Positions 1 to 7,185 of a DNA stretch of 12,639 nucleotides are shown piece after piece. Under the pieces are notes generated by a model. It was not told where the DNA came from and searched no databases. It worked only from the letters and a program-made list of their open reading frames with translations. Positions within the stretch are counted from its first letter, which is position 1; each line of letters starts with the position of its first letter. Source of the DNA: Micrococcales bacterium UBA4448 (lineage in GTDB: Bacteria; Actinomycetota; Actinomycetes; Actinomycetales; Microbacteriaceae); the NCBI GenBank assembly GCA_002390305.1, contig DGPE01000074.1, positions 1-12,639 on the forward strand, in the 5' to 3' direction. Both the position numbers and the translations under genes were made by a program.

Positions 1-683
1 CAAAAACCTCTAAGAGCGGCATCCAGCTCCTCGAGCATTGCTGCCCAGCCAGAAGAGGTCCATCCGCTTTTGTGGCCGTATTTATCAAGCTCTGGAATGT
101 AGAGATACGTTAGTGAGTGCTCCTTAGCCGAAGCAATCTCCTTGGCCCGCTGGAACCTATCGTCCCAGGTGTCTGCTGAAATGAAATTCGCGCCTCTCAT
201 CGTGGCTTGTGTGTAAGCAGTGTCTTTATACTCTGCAGCCGCAACGACATTGCAGCTAACTCCCTTTTCAAGAGCACGTTCTGCAACAGTCGGCATGGGC
301 TGCCAAACCAGTGGGTCAGTTCTCACGTTCCAACCAATTAGGAGATTTATCTGTTCATTAAAGTTGCGATCCCACACGCGGTGACCAACAAGTCCGTGCT
401 CACCGGGCGTTAGTCCAGTGGCAAAAGAGGCAATGTTCGCACTGGTTGTTGCAGGAAATCCGCAGTGCGTAATACTGGATTTATTCAGTTGACTGTTTAG
501 CCAAGGTGCATGTCCTGACCGCTGCATTATTTGCTCAGCGCCGAGTCCATCAACCAGAACCACAATGACCTTTTTAGTAGGCCTTAGCTGCAGTGGATTC
601 TGCTCACCCTGCACAGCCAGCAAGCCGGACACGAACACGTTACGAATGTTCCCAGAGGATTTAGGTAGAGCGGGTAAAGTCAA
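1..683 (-). CDS. Alkaline phosphatase-fold phosphodiesterase/nucleotide pyrophosphatase family protein (5' part only)
   Basis: This is the N-terminal 227 codons of a gene that leaves the window at base 1. The reading frame is open throughout. The family holds two metal ions and uses a Thr or Ser nucleophile to hydrolyse phosphomono- or diesters; the substrate here cannot be told. Visible signatures are VIVVLVDGLG (metal-binding Asp45), GFPATTSANIASFATG (Thr79 or Thr80 as probable nucleophile) and ELDKYGHKSG (Asp200 and His204, metal ligands). I see no signal peptide, so it is probably cytoplasmic. I prefer the TTG at 683 because GAGGTG lies about 5 nt upstream of it. A GTG at 689 is the alternative, but it would have that Shine-Dalgarno overlapping its own start. 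The gene is divergent from parC, with only about 33 bases between start codons. The rest of the metal site is outside the window. Confidence 0.88.
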   Translation of the reverse strand, partial: MTLPALPKSSGNIRNVFVSGLLAVQGEQNPLQLRPTKKVIVVLVDGLGAEQIMQRSGHAPWLNSQLNKSSITHCGFPATTSANIASFATGLTPGEHGLVGHRVWDRNFNEQINLLIGWNVRTDPLVWQPMPTVAERALEKGVSCNVVAAAEYKDTAYTQATMRGANFISADTWDDRFQRAKEIASAKEHSLTYLYIPELDKYGHKSGWTSSGWAAMLEELDAALRGF

Positions 684-716
684 AGGCACCTCACAATTTT
701 GGCACAGCTAGGACCC

Positions 717-3065
717 ATGACCGATTCAACAGAGCGAATAGTCGATATTGATGTCTCAGAGGAAATGCAAGAGAGCTTCCTCGAGTACTCGTATTCAGTC
801 ATATATTCCCGCGCATTGCCCGACGCAAGGGATGGCCTAAAACCTGTTCAGCGGCGAATCATCTACCAGATGGGTGAGATGGGACTGCGTTCAGACAAGG
901 GTCATGTGAAGTGCGCCAGGGTTACCGGGGAAGTTATGGGCAAGCTACACCCGCATGGAGATGGCGCTATCTATGACGCACTCGTGCGCATGTCTCAGAG
1001 CTTTTCTCTTAGATTGCCATTGATTGATGGTCATGGAAACTTTGGCAGCCTAGACGACGGGCCGGCGGCGGCTAGATACACCGAAGCCAAGCTAGCAAAA
1101 GCAGCGGAAGCACTAAATCAGAGTCTCGATGAAGATGTTGTGGACTTCACACCAAACTACGACGCACAACTCATGGAGCCCTCAGTTTTACCTGCGGCTT
1201 TTCCGAACCTCCTTGTAAACGGTGCCAGCGGAATCGCTGTTGGCATGGCGACAAACATGCCGCCGCACAACTTAGGTGAAGTCGTTGGTGCCCTTCAGCT
1301 AATAATCGATAACCCAGCCGCAACCCTGGAGCAGATCATGGAGGTCCTCCCGGGACCGGATTTGCCATCTGGCGCCACGGCTCTGGTCGGCGAAGGCCTT
1401 CGGGAGGCCTACGAGACTGGACGCGGCACCTTTAGGACTAGGGCAAAGATCGAAATTGAGACTGTCGGGCCAAGACGAACTGGACTGGTGGTCACCGAGC
1501 TGCCCTACTTAGTTGGACCAGAACGGGTCATCGACAAAATTCGTGATGCCGTCGGAGCAAAGAAGCTCGAGGGTATCCATAACGTTGTTGACCTCACCGA
1601 TAGAGAAAATGGCCTCCGGCTCGTGATTGAACTCAAAACTGGTTTCGATCCCCAGTCGGTAATTGAGGCCCTATATCGACTTACACCCCTAGAGGAAAGC
1701 TTTGGTGTCAACAACGTTGCCCTGGTAGAAGGAAGGCCGCAGCAGATGCCGCTAAAGGCTCTTCTTGAGGTCTACCTGGCACACCGCATCTCGGTCATAA
1801 AAAGGCGGAGCAAAAACCGCCTGGATCGAAGGCTAGCCAGATTGCACCTATTGGACGGCTTAGCCAAAGCAGTTGTAAGCATTGATGAAGTAATTGAAGT
1901 GATTCGATCATCCGACACAGCCGAGAACGCAAGAACGAAATTGGAACAAGTCTTTGATTTGAGTAATTTGCAGTCCGAATATATTCTCGAACTTCGACTG
2001 AGGAGGCTCACGAGGTTCAGCATCATAGAACTGGAGACCGAGGCTGACACTCTCAGAAAAGAGATCGAAGAACTCTCGACGTTGTTAGATAGCGAGAAGC
2101 TAGTTCGCAATCTAGTTGCTAAAGAGCTCGTAAAAGTGGCAGATGACTTTGGGACGCCCAGACGGACCGCACTAATCGACGCCGAAGGCGTCCAGATTTC
2201 TCGGAAGCCTGTGAAAGTTACCCAAATCGAGGATGGACCTGTTGTCGTCGCGCTCAACGGCATTGGCGGTATCTACAGAACCAGTGAGGTGGTCACACCA
2301 CTGCCCCCGTTGGCCGTTAGCACAACCATGAGAAGTGACTTGGCGGTCTTCACTTCTAAGGGAAGGGCCATCAGAATTCATGTTTCTGACCTTCCAGGTG
2401 GGTCGACAAAGTCACCATTTTCGGCGAGTCAAGCCAATGAGTTTCTGGGAATCTCAGGTGAAGAGGTCATAGGTATCGCAGATTGGCTAACAAAAGACAC
2501 CTTCGCAGTTGGAACAAGGCACGGAACCGTGAAGCGATTCGATGGACCACTGCCGGATAAAAATGAGGCTGGCTTTATCACTCTTAAAGATGGCGATGAA
2601 TGTTTGGCGGTGGTTGTCAGCGAGCCAAGTTCCGAGGTTTTCTTTGTTACAGATTCCGGTAATTTACTGATTTTTGGAGCAGATTCGGTTAGAACGCAAG
2701 GTCTCAGTGCCGCGGGCATGCAAGGTATTTCCGCCAGCACTGCGAGGGTAATTGCTTTTGGGCGTGTGAACACATCTGATGTCTTAGTAACAGCTTCAAA
2801 TTCTTCACAGGCGCTCGGATCGACTGATCCCGGGCTGCTGAAGCTGACGCCATTTGACCAGTACCCGCGCAAGGGTCGGGCGACACAAGGTGTTCGGTGT
2901 CACAGATTCTTGAAGGGTGAGGACCAGCTCTACTTCGCTGGTTCGGCAGCTGAGGTTGCAACCGTGGTCAACTTGGATGGTGCGGTCATTGCTATTCCAG
3001 AAATTGACCAGCGTAGGGATGCCAGCGGCACAGCTGCAGCTGACTACGTTGCCTTTAGCTTCTAA
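717..3065 (+). CDS. parC: DNA topoisomerase IV-like subunit A (ParC/GyrA family)
   Basis: This is the DNA breakage-reunion subunit of a type IIA topoisomerase, which relaxes supercoils and decatenates daughter chromosomes together with the B subunit encoded next door. From ATG 717 it is 782 residues, typical for the family. The winged-helix/tower core opens with RIVDIDV and DARDGLKPVQRRI. The catalytic pair Arg120-Tyr121 lies in AARYTEAKLAK. The quinolone-region motif HPHGDGAIYDALVRMSQ has Gly83 where E. coli GyrA has Ser83. The C-terminal half is a six-blade GyrA-type DNA-wrapping domain with repeated V-x-(T/S)-x-x-G units. No exact QRRGGKG GyrA box is present; the nearest segment is YPRKGRATQGV near the C-terminus. 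This, and the convergent parE partner, argue for ParC over GyrA. ATG 717 has AGGA only 3 nt upstream. An in-frame TTG at 699 would add MAQLGP. The stop is 11 bases from the parE stop on the other strand. Confidence 0.93.
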   Translation: MTDSTERIVDIDVSEEMQESFLEYSYSVIYSRALPDARDGLKPVQRRIIYQMGEMGLRSDKGHVKCARVTGEVMGKLHPHGDGAIYDALVRMSQSFSLRLPLIDGHGNFGSLDDGPAAARYTEAKLAKAAEALNQSLDEDVVDFTPNYDAQLMEPSVLPAAFPNLLVNGASGIAVGMATNMPPHNLGEVVGALQLIIDNPAATLEQIMEVLPGPDLPSGATALVGEGLREAYETGRGTFRTRAKIEIETVGPRRTGLVVTELPYLVGPERVIDKIRDAVGAKKLEGIHNVVDLTDRENGLRLVIELKTGFDPQSVIEALYRLTPLEESFGVNNVALVEGRPQQMPLKALLEVYLAHRISVIKRRSKNRLDRRLARLHLLDGLAKAVVSIDEVIEVIRSSDTAENARTKLEQVFDLSNLQSEYILELRLRRLTRFSIIELETEADTLRKEIEELSTLLDSEKLVRNLVAKELVKVADDFGTPRRTALIDAEGVQISRKPVKVTQIEDGPVVVALNGIGGIYRTSEVVTPLPPLAVSTTMRSDLAVFTSKGRAIRIHVSDLPGGSTKSPFSASQANEFLGISGEEVIGIADWLTKDTFAVGTRHGTVKRFDGPLPDKNEAGFITLKDGDECLAVVVSEPSSEVFFVTDSGNLLIFGADSVRTQGLSAAGMQGISASTARVIAFGRVNTSDVLVTASNSSQALGSTDPGLLKLTPFDQYPRKGRATQGVRCHRFLKGEDQLYFAGSAAEVATVVNLDGAVIAIPEIDQRRDASGTAAADYVAFSF

Positions 3066-3076
3066 AGAGGCCCAAA

Positions 3077-5131
3077 CTAGGCGTCGATTTTCTCCCGATC
3101 GAAATCATCAGCTGACCCAACGATGAAATCGCGCCTGGGAGCAACTTCGTTTCCCATCAGCAGCTCAAAGGTCCGCTCACCACGTTCCGCATCGGTAGCG
3201 GTTATTCTCCTGAGCATTCTGTTTGCCGGCTGCATTGTCGTCTCTGCCAACTGGTCCGCATCCATTTCACCAAGACCCTTATAGCGCTGGATTGGCTGCT
3301 TATAGGCCCTACCCGCCAGATCGAGGGTCTTCAGAAGTGTTGTCAGCTCAAGCTGTGAGTAGGTGTAGATGACCTCTTTGTTTCGACCAGTGGTTTCGAC
3401 CCTGTGGAGCGGCGGAACTGCCGCATAAACTCTGCCGGCCTCGACCAGAGGGCGCATGTACCGAAAGAAGAGGGTAAGCAAGAGTGTTCTGATGTGCGCC
3501 CCATCCACGTCGGCGTCACTCATCAATACAATTTTTTCATACCGAACGGCTGACAAGTCAAAATTTCTTCCTGACCCAGCTCCCAAGACTTGGATAATCG
3601 CTGCGCACTCTGCGTTGGAAAGCATGTCTGACAGCGAAGCCTTTTGAACGTTGAGAATTTTCCCTCGAATTGGAAGAAGGGCCTGGAACGCCGAGTCTCT
3701 GGCCAACTTTGCCGTGCCCAGTGCGCTATCGCCCTCGACTATAAACAGCTCCGAGCCGGCGGTTGAACTAGCTCGGCAGTCGACCAGCTTGCTTGGCAAG
3801 GACGATGATTCGAGCGCGTTTTTGCGGCGCTGTGTATCCTTCAGGCTTCGTGCGCTGACCCGGGTTTTCGCCTCACTGACAACCTTGTCAAGCAGCAAAT
3901 CAACCTCGACTTTGGTGCCTCTAATCTTTCCGCTTAGTAGCTCGTCCGCCCAATCTGTTATCGCACCATTTACGATCGCCTTTATAGCTGGCGTGCCCAA
4001 AGTTTCTTTAGTTTGACCTTCAAACTGCGGCTCCGGAAAGCTAACCGAAACCACAGCGGTTAGACCAGCCATAACATCGTCGCGCTCAATCTTTAAACCA
4101 GTGGCCTTAAATTTTCTCGCGGTTGCTTCAATGGCTGCCCGAAAGGACTTTAGAAGTCCCTGCTCAAAACCAGTTAGGTGAGTTCCACCCTTCGGGGTGG
4201 AAATAATGTTTACAAAGGATCGAACCTTCGTGTCGTAACCGGTGCCCCATCGAACAGCGATGTCGACTAAGCACTCTCGCTCGACCTCCTTGCTGGCCAT
4301 CGTTCCTGTTTTTTCATCCAATACCGGCACTGTTTCCTTGAACTTGGAAACCTTCTGCAATCTCCTGGTAGCCAGCACGGCACCGTCAGTACTGAGGTGT
4401 TCGACATACTCCTGGATGCCCCCTTCGAAGCAGAAGTCCTGTGATACTCCAGAAATCTCATCCTGAATGTGAAGGGCTAAGCCGGGAACCAGAAAAGCGG
4501 TCTGTCTTAGACGCCCCTCGAGTTCTGAGGGTGCAAATTCCGCTCCCTTTTCAAAGATTTGCCTGTCAGGCCAATACCGCACTCTGGTGCCCGTTTTGGT
4601 TTTCGCAACCTTGGCAATTTTTCTAAGCTCACTGCTTTCTGAAAACGGTGAGAATTCAGCCTCCGGCCCGTCACCTTCAAAGACGCCCGGCTCACCACGA
4701 TGGAAAGACATTGCCCAAGTGTGGCCATTCCTGTCCACTTCAACATCCAACCGCTCACTGAGCGCATTAACTACCGAAGCACCAACACCGTGTAGGCCGC
4801 CGGAAGCTCCGTATGATCCGCCACCAAATTTTCCACCGGCGTGAAGTTTTGTGAACACGACCTCGACACCAGTGAGCCCGGTTCTGGGTTCTATGTCAAC
4901 GGGAACCCCGCGGCCCTGATCCGAAACGGCAATGGAGCCATCTAGGTGGATCACTACATCGATCTTTTTGCCATACCCTGCTAAAGCTTCATCAACTGAA
5001 TTATCGATGATCTCCCACAGGCAATGCATCATGCCGCGGCCATCGGTTGAGCCGATGTACATTCCCGGTCTTTTTCGGACGGCCTCGAGGCCCTCCAGAA
5101 CTGAAAGATGTCGTGCTGAATAGTTCTCCAC
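3077..5131 (-). CDS. parE: DNA topoisomerase IV-like subunit B (ParE/GyrB family)
   Basis: This is the ATPase and TOPRIM subunit of the type II topoisomerase, partner of the ParC-like protein. From GTG 5131 it is 684 residues. The GHKL ATPase has EIIDNSVDEAL (Glu40 general base, Asn44), DQGRGVP (Asp71), GGLHGVGASVVNALS and the transducer Lys375 in QTKETLG. The TOPRIM domain has ELFIVEGDSALGTAK (Glu466) and MSDADVDGAH (Asp539 and Asp541). The tail carries QRYKGLGEMD. The frame stays open to ATG codons at 5239 and 5254 and a GTG at 5197, but those add 22 to 41 residues with no family resemblance. Homologues as I recall them begin just before YSARHLSVLEGLEAVRKRPG, so I choose GTG 5131. It lacks a Shine-Dalgarno, but TATTGT ends 7 nt before it, which fits a leaderless message. 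The gene is convergent with parC. Confidence 0.93.
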   Translation of the reverse strand: MENYSARHLSVLEGLEAVRKRPGMYIGSTDGRGMMHCLWEIIDNSVDEALAGYGKKIDVVIHLDGSIAVSDQGRGVPVDIEPRTGLTGVEVVFTKLHAGGKFGGGSYGASGGLHGVGASVVNALSERLDVEVDRNGHTWAMSFHRGEPGVFEGDGPEAEFSPFSESSELRKIAKVAKTKTGTRVRYWPDRQIFEKGAEFAPSELEGRLRQTAFLVPGLALHIQDEISGVSQDFCFEGGIQEYVEHLSTDGAVLATRRLQKVSKFKETVPVLDEKTGTMASKEVERECLVDIAVRWGTGYDTKVRSFVNIISTPKGGTHLTGFEQGLLKSFRAAIEATARKFKATGLKIERDDVMAGLTAVVSVSFPEPQFEGQTKETLGTPAIKAIVNGAITDWADELLSGKIRGTKVEVDLLLDKVVSEAKTRVSARSLKDTQRRKNALESSSLPSKLVDCRASSTAGSELFIVEGDSALGTAKLARDSAFQALLPIRGKILNVQKASLSDMLSNAECAAIIQVLGAGSGRNFDLSAVRYEKIVLMSDADVDGAHIRTLLLTLFFRYMRPLVEAGRVYAAVPPLHRVETTGRNKEVIYTYSQLELTTLLKTLDLAGRAYKQPIQRYKGLGEMDADQLAETTMQPANRMLRRITATDAERGERTFELLMGNEVAPRRDFIVGSADDFDREKIDA

Positions 5132-5138
5132 GTGGAAA

Positions 5139-5144
5139 ACAATA
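5139..5144 (-). promoter_or_regulatory. Putative -10 element for leaderless parE transcript
   Basis: On the minus strand TATTGT is followed by exactly 7 nt and then the GTG at 5131, which would place the transcription start at the start codon. No convincing TTGACA-like -35 is seen 16-19 bases upstream. The call depends on GTG 5131 being the true start of parE. Confidence 0.4.
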
Positions 5145-5175
5145 GCTTTGAAACCAGCTAGCCGAGCTTCGCCAC

Positions 5176-5190
5176 TTCGCCCTTGGCGAA
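5176..5190. repeat. Perfect inverted repeat TTCGCC-CTT-GGCGAA between divergent parE and the zinc-ribbon gene
   Basis: This is a 6-bp perfect dyad with a 3-base spacer. It lies about 45 bases upstream of the preferred parE start (5131) and about 43 bases upstream of the small gene start (5233). It could be an operator or a hairpin in either leader, but short GC-rich dyads also arise by chance. If parE starts at 5197 or further upstream, the dyad is coding sequence. Confidence 0.3.
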
Positions 5191-5232
5191 ACAGCACGTA
5201 GTTTGGGATGTAATCGTCATTTTCGTGGTTGA

Positions 5233-5439
5233 ATGTCATTAATGGAAAACACAACTGAAGTTACAAAGTTACTTGTTAGCGATCGCTGCGACGTCTGTGG
5301 AGCCCAGGCCTACATGCGAGTTCAGCTTGCAGGTGGAGAGTTGCTATTCTGCGCGCATCACGGGAATGCCAATAAGGCCAAGCTCGAACCCATCACAATT
5401 GACTGGCACGATCAAAGCGCCGACCTTAACCGTCAGTAA
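5233..5439 (+). CDS. Small zinc-ribbon-like actinobacterial protein (DUF7455-like)
   Basis: This is a 68-residue protein of unknown function. It has a compact likely metal site: SDRCDVCGAQAY (Cys19 and Cys22) and LLFCAHHG (Cys40 and His42 or His43), a CxxC...CxxH ribbon. Proteins with this RCDxCGAQAY...LxFCxHH pattern are widespread small actinobacterial proteins, in my recollection often encoded near the sigma factor and topoisomerase genes; that is from memory. The start may be ATG 5233 or ATG 5242; neither has a clear Shine-Dalgarno. The gene is divergent from parE, and its last 14 bases overlap the end of the gatD-like gene on the other strand, so the two are read convergently through each other's stop codons. 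Conservation of the Cys/His residues supports a real gene. Confidence 0.8.
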   Translation: MSLMENTTEVTKLLVSDRCDVCGAQAYMRVQLAGGELLFCAHHGNANKAKLEPITIDWHDQSADLNRQ

Positions 5440-5989
5440 AATCACTACGAACTTTTCCTACTAGCTCCAATTCCTCCTGAGACCAACTAGCGGGTTTTAG
5501 ATTAATCGCATTCAGTACTCTGTCAAGTAGCTCTGGATTGATAGCTAAAACTGGACCAAAGAGTGTCGTCCCAATAAACCCGTCACGGATGAAAATGTCT
5601 TCTGTTGCCAAGGTTGAATTCCGGTATCCCAGAACGGCTCCCAATTCCGTATCTATAGACCTGAACTCACTTGAGCGCGCCGCTTCAGTCATAGTCGTTC
5701 CGGTCAAGCGCGGCCAGAAGAACTCGTAGCAGGAGCCAACTAGCAGAGTGGGGCTCCCCCGATCCAGTCTCTGACTGAGAATCTCTACATAATCAATAAG
5801 CGTGGATTCGTAATGGGCCATAGCAGCACGACTTGCGTCCCCAAAAATGACAAAGTCAGAATCGATCGGGCTAGCAGCTTCAACGAGGTTGGATCCCTGT
5901 CGCTCGACGAAGTGTCTTAGGACATCGATGTTGCCCTGATCGCCATTATTGTCGAAGTGTTCTGGCGCAAAACTGAAGTAGCTGCTCAT
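5426..5989 (-). CDS. gatD: GatD-like class I glutamine amidotransferase homologue, probable catalytically dead subunit
   Basis: It is recognised as the GatD partner of MurT by context (4-base ATGA overlap with the murT-like stop) and by shared motifs: GDQGNIDVLR near the N-terminus, SPTLLVGSCYEFF at the nucleophile elbow, and GTTLFGPVLAINPELLD at the position of the GTYLHGP...NP motif. In active GatD the elbow reads like ICGGYQFLG, with Cys as nucleophile. An ungapped alignment through YEF/YQF puts Gly85 at that Cys and Glu89 at the conserved Gln; Cys87 is two residues later. Phe144 replaces the catalytic His. The ENHGG-type segment reads YRNSTLA, and the stretch between it and the final motif is much shorter than usual. 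The length of 187 residues compares with about 240 for S. aureus GatD. Glutaminase activity is therefore unlikely. ATG 5989 is preferred over ATG 6004 because of the ATGA coupling. Confidence 0.8.
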   Translation of the reverse strand: MSSYFSFAPEHFDNNGDQGNIDVLRHFVERQGSNLVEAASPIDSDFVIFGDASRAAMAHYESTLIDYVEILSQRLDRGSPTLLVGSCYEFFWPRLTGTTMTEAARSSEFRSIDTELGAVLGYRNSTLATEDIFIRDGFIGTTLFGPVLAINPELLDRVLNAINLKPASWSQEELELVGKVRSDFTDG

Positions 5990-7185
5990 TTTGCCAACCC
6001 CCAATGCCTTCTGACTCGGCGCATCGCATCAGCACTAAAGAGAACCGTGTGACCGCTACCGCCCAATTTCAAGAATTCGTCCGCGGCCCTCAATGGATCT
6101 GCCTCCACCATCTTTACTTCCACGCCCGCAAAGAGCAGCCTCAGCGCTAGCGAGGCTGCATTCTTACCGCCGACAATCTCGACGGTCTTCAGACTCGTGA
6201 AGTCCACCGTCCAAAGCCAACTTGGGTCGTGTATGTCACTACCTGCCATCAACATCAGGGGCGAATTTGAGCTCCGAAGATCGCCAAGGTTTAGCTGAAA
6301 GCTAGATGGGTTCTGTACCAAACGCAGTGAAATGGAGATCCCCTTGACAACCACCTGTTCGTTCCTAGCAAAGACTGGCTTGAGGTCAGACAGTACCTGT
6401 TGGACCTTAGACTGCTCCGGGTCAATGACTTCGTATAGTGCCGCAACAGCGCCTGCCAGGTTTATCCTTTGATACGCAGGCATATCTGGACAATCAAACA
6501 CTAGATCTAAAGATTGAACTTGAATCTTTTCCCTGGACGCAATGACGGAGGACTTCACTTGGCCAGCCGCTCCGAAATTTAGGGCATAACTGAGGGCATC
6601 AGGGTCATCGGCTCCTTCACCGAGTGAGAATCCGGTAGCAGCTTTGGCACAATCCAATTGAGTGAGATTCTTATCATCAGAATTCAGTACCACGCGTTTT
6701 GCATTAGAACCAATAGTTCCAAGCATCGCAATGACATCGTCGGGGTCATTAAAACGGTCCAGCTGATCTGATAACACGTTCGTCAATACAGCCAACGAAA
6801 CCTCAAGCTCGTCGGCAAGTTTCGCGCCGTGGCCTTCGTCCCATTCCAGCACGGCAATGTCGAAATCTAATCGTCCACTAATCGAAATTTCTTTTAGAAC
6901 GGCGCCAACAAGACCGCGTCGAATGTTTGCCGTGCTTTTGTTGGTAAACACCTTGATGTCATGAGCTTCGAGCAAGGAGACTAGATAGTGCGTTGTAGAT
7001 GACTTACCTGCCGAACCAGAAACCACTATCAAACCCATGGGTAGTTTTTGGAGTGAATCTCTGAGCAGGTTCGGGTGAATTTGATTGGCTACTGATCCAG
7101 GAAGTGAAGAGCCTCCCCCGGGCCTAAGTAGGCGAACGGCAAACCTAAGTAGTTTCCCGATCAATACCGCCAAAACGGCGCGCAA
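5986..7185 (-). CDS. murT: MurT-like Mur ligase family protein (divergent, zinc ribbon missing)
   Basis: MurT with GatD normally amidates the D-Glu alpha-carboxyl of lipid II, using ATP to activate the acid. This 399-residue protein has the MurT layout. There is a basic hydrophobic N-terminus, RPGGGSSLPGSVA, and a P-loop VSGSAGKSSTTHYL with Lys61. Next come TNKSTANIRRGL, LEWDEGHG and the Mur-ligase TNVLSDQLDRF, then a C-terminal domain with DPSWLWTVDF. Three departures from the family are visible. The central Cys4 zinc ribbon (two CxxC pairs) is absent; only isolated Cys179 and Cys232 remain. The usual KNPxG motif reads QNPSS near residue 291. The W-D-V of the C-terminal motif reads W-T-V. 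The TTG start at 7185 abuts the sigA stop directly, with GGACGGA just upstream, so translation is probably coupled to sigA. It is cytoplasmic or membrane-associated. The exact reaction is uncertain. Confidence 0.85.
   Translation of the reverse strand: MRAVLAVLIGKLLRFAVRLLRPGGGSSLPGSVANQIHPNLLRDSLQKLPMGLIVVSGSAGKSSTTHYLVSLLEAHDIKVFTNKSTANIRRGLVGAVLKEISISGRLDFDIAVLEWDEGHGAKLADELEVSLAVLTNVLSDQLDRFNDPDDVIAMLGTIGSNAKRVVLNSDDKNLTQLDCAKAATGFSLGEGADDPDALSYALNFGAAGQVKSSVIASREKIQVQSLDLVFDCPDMPAYQRINLAGAVAALYEVIDPEQSKVQQVLSDLKPVFARNEQVVVKGISISLRLVQNPSSFQLNLGDLRSSNSPLMLMAGSDIHDPSWLWTVDFTSLKTVEIVGGKNAASLALRLLFAGVEVKMVEADPLRAADEFLKLGGSGHTVLFSADAMRRVRRHWGLAK

Noticed and set aside
3066..3076. Terminator between the convergent parC and parE genes
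   Set aside because: The gap is only 11 bases and I see no stable hairpin with a T-run across the two 3' ends.
3456..5123. Several plus-strand open frames of 60-120 codons opposite parE, and similar minus-strand frames opposite parC and pepA
   Set aside because: They are low-complexity Ser/Arg/Leu-rich shadows of strongly conserved genes, with no recognisable domain or ribosome binding site.
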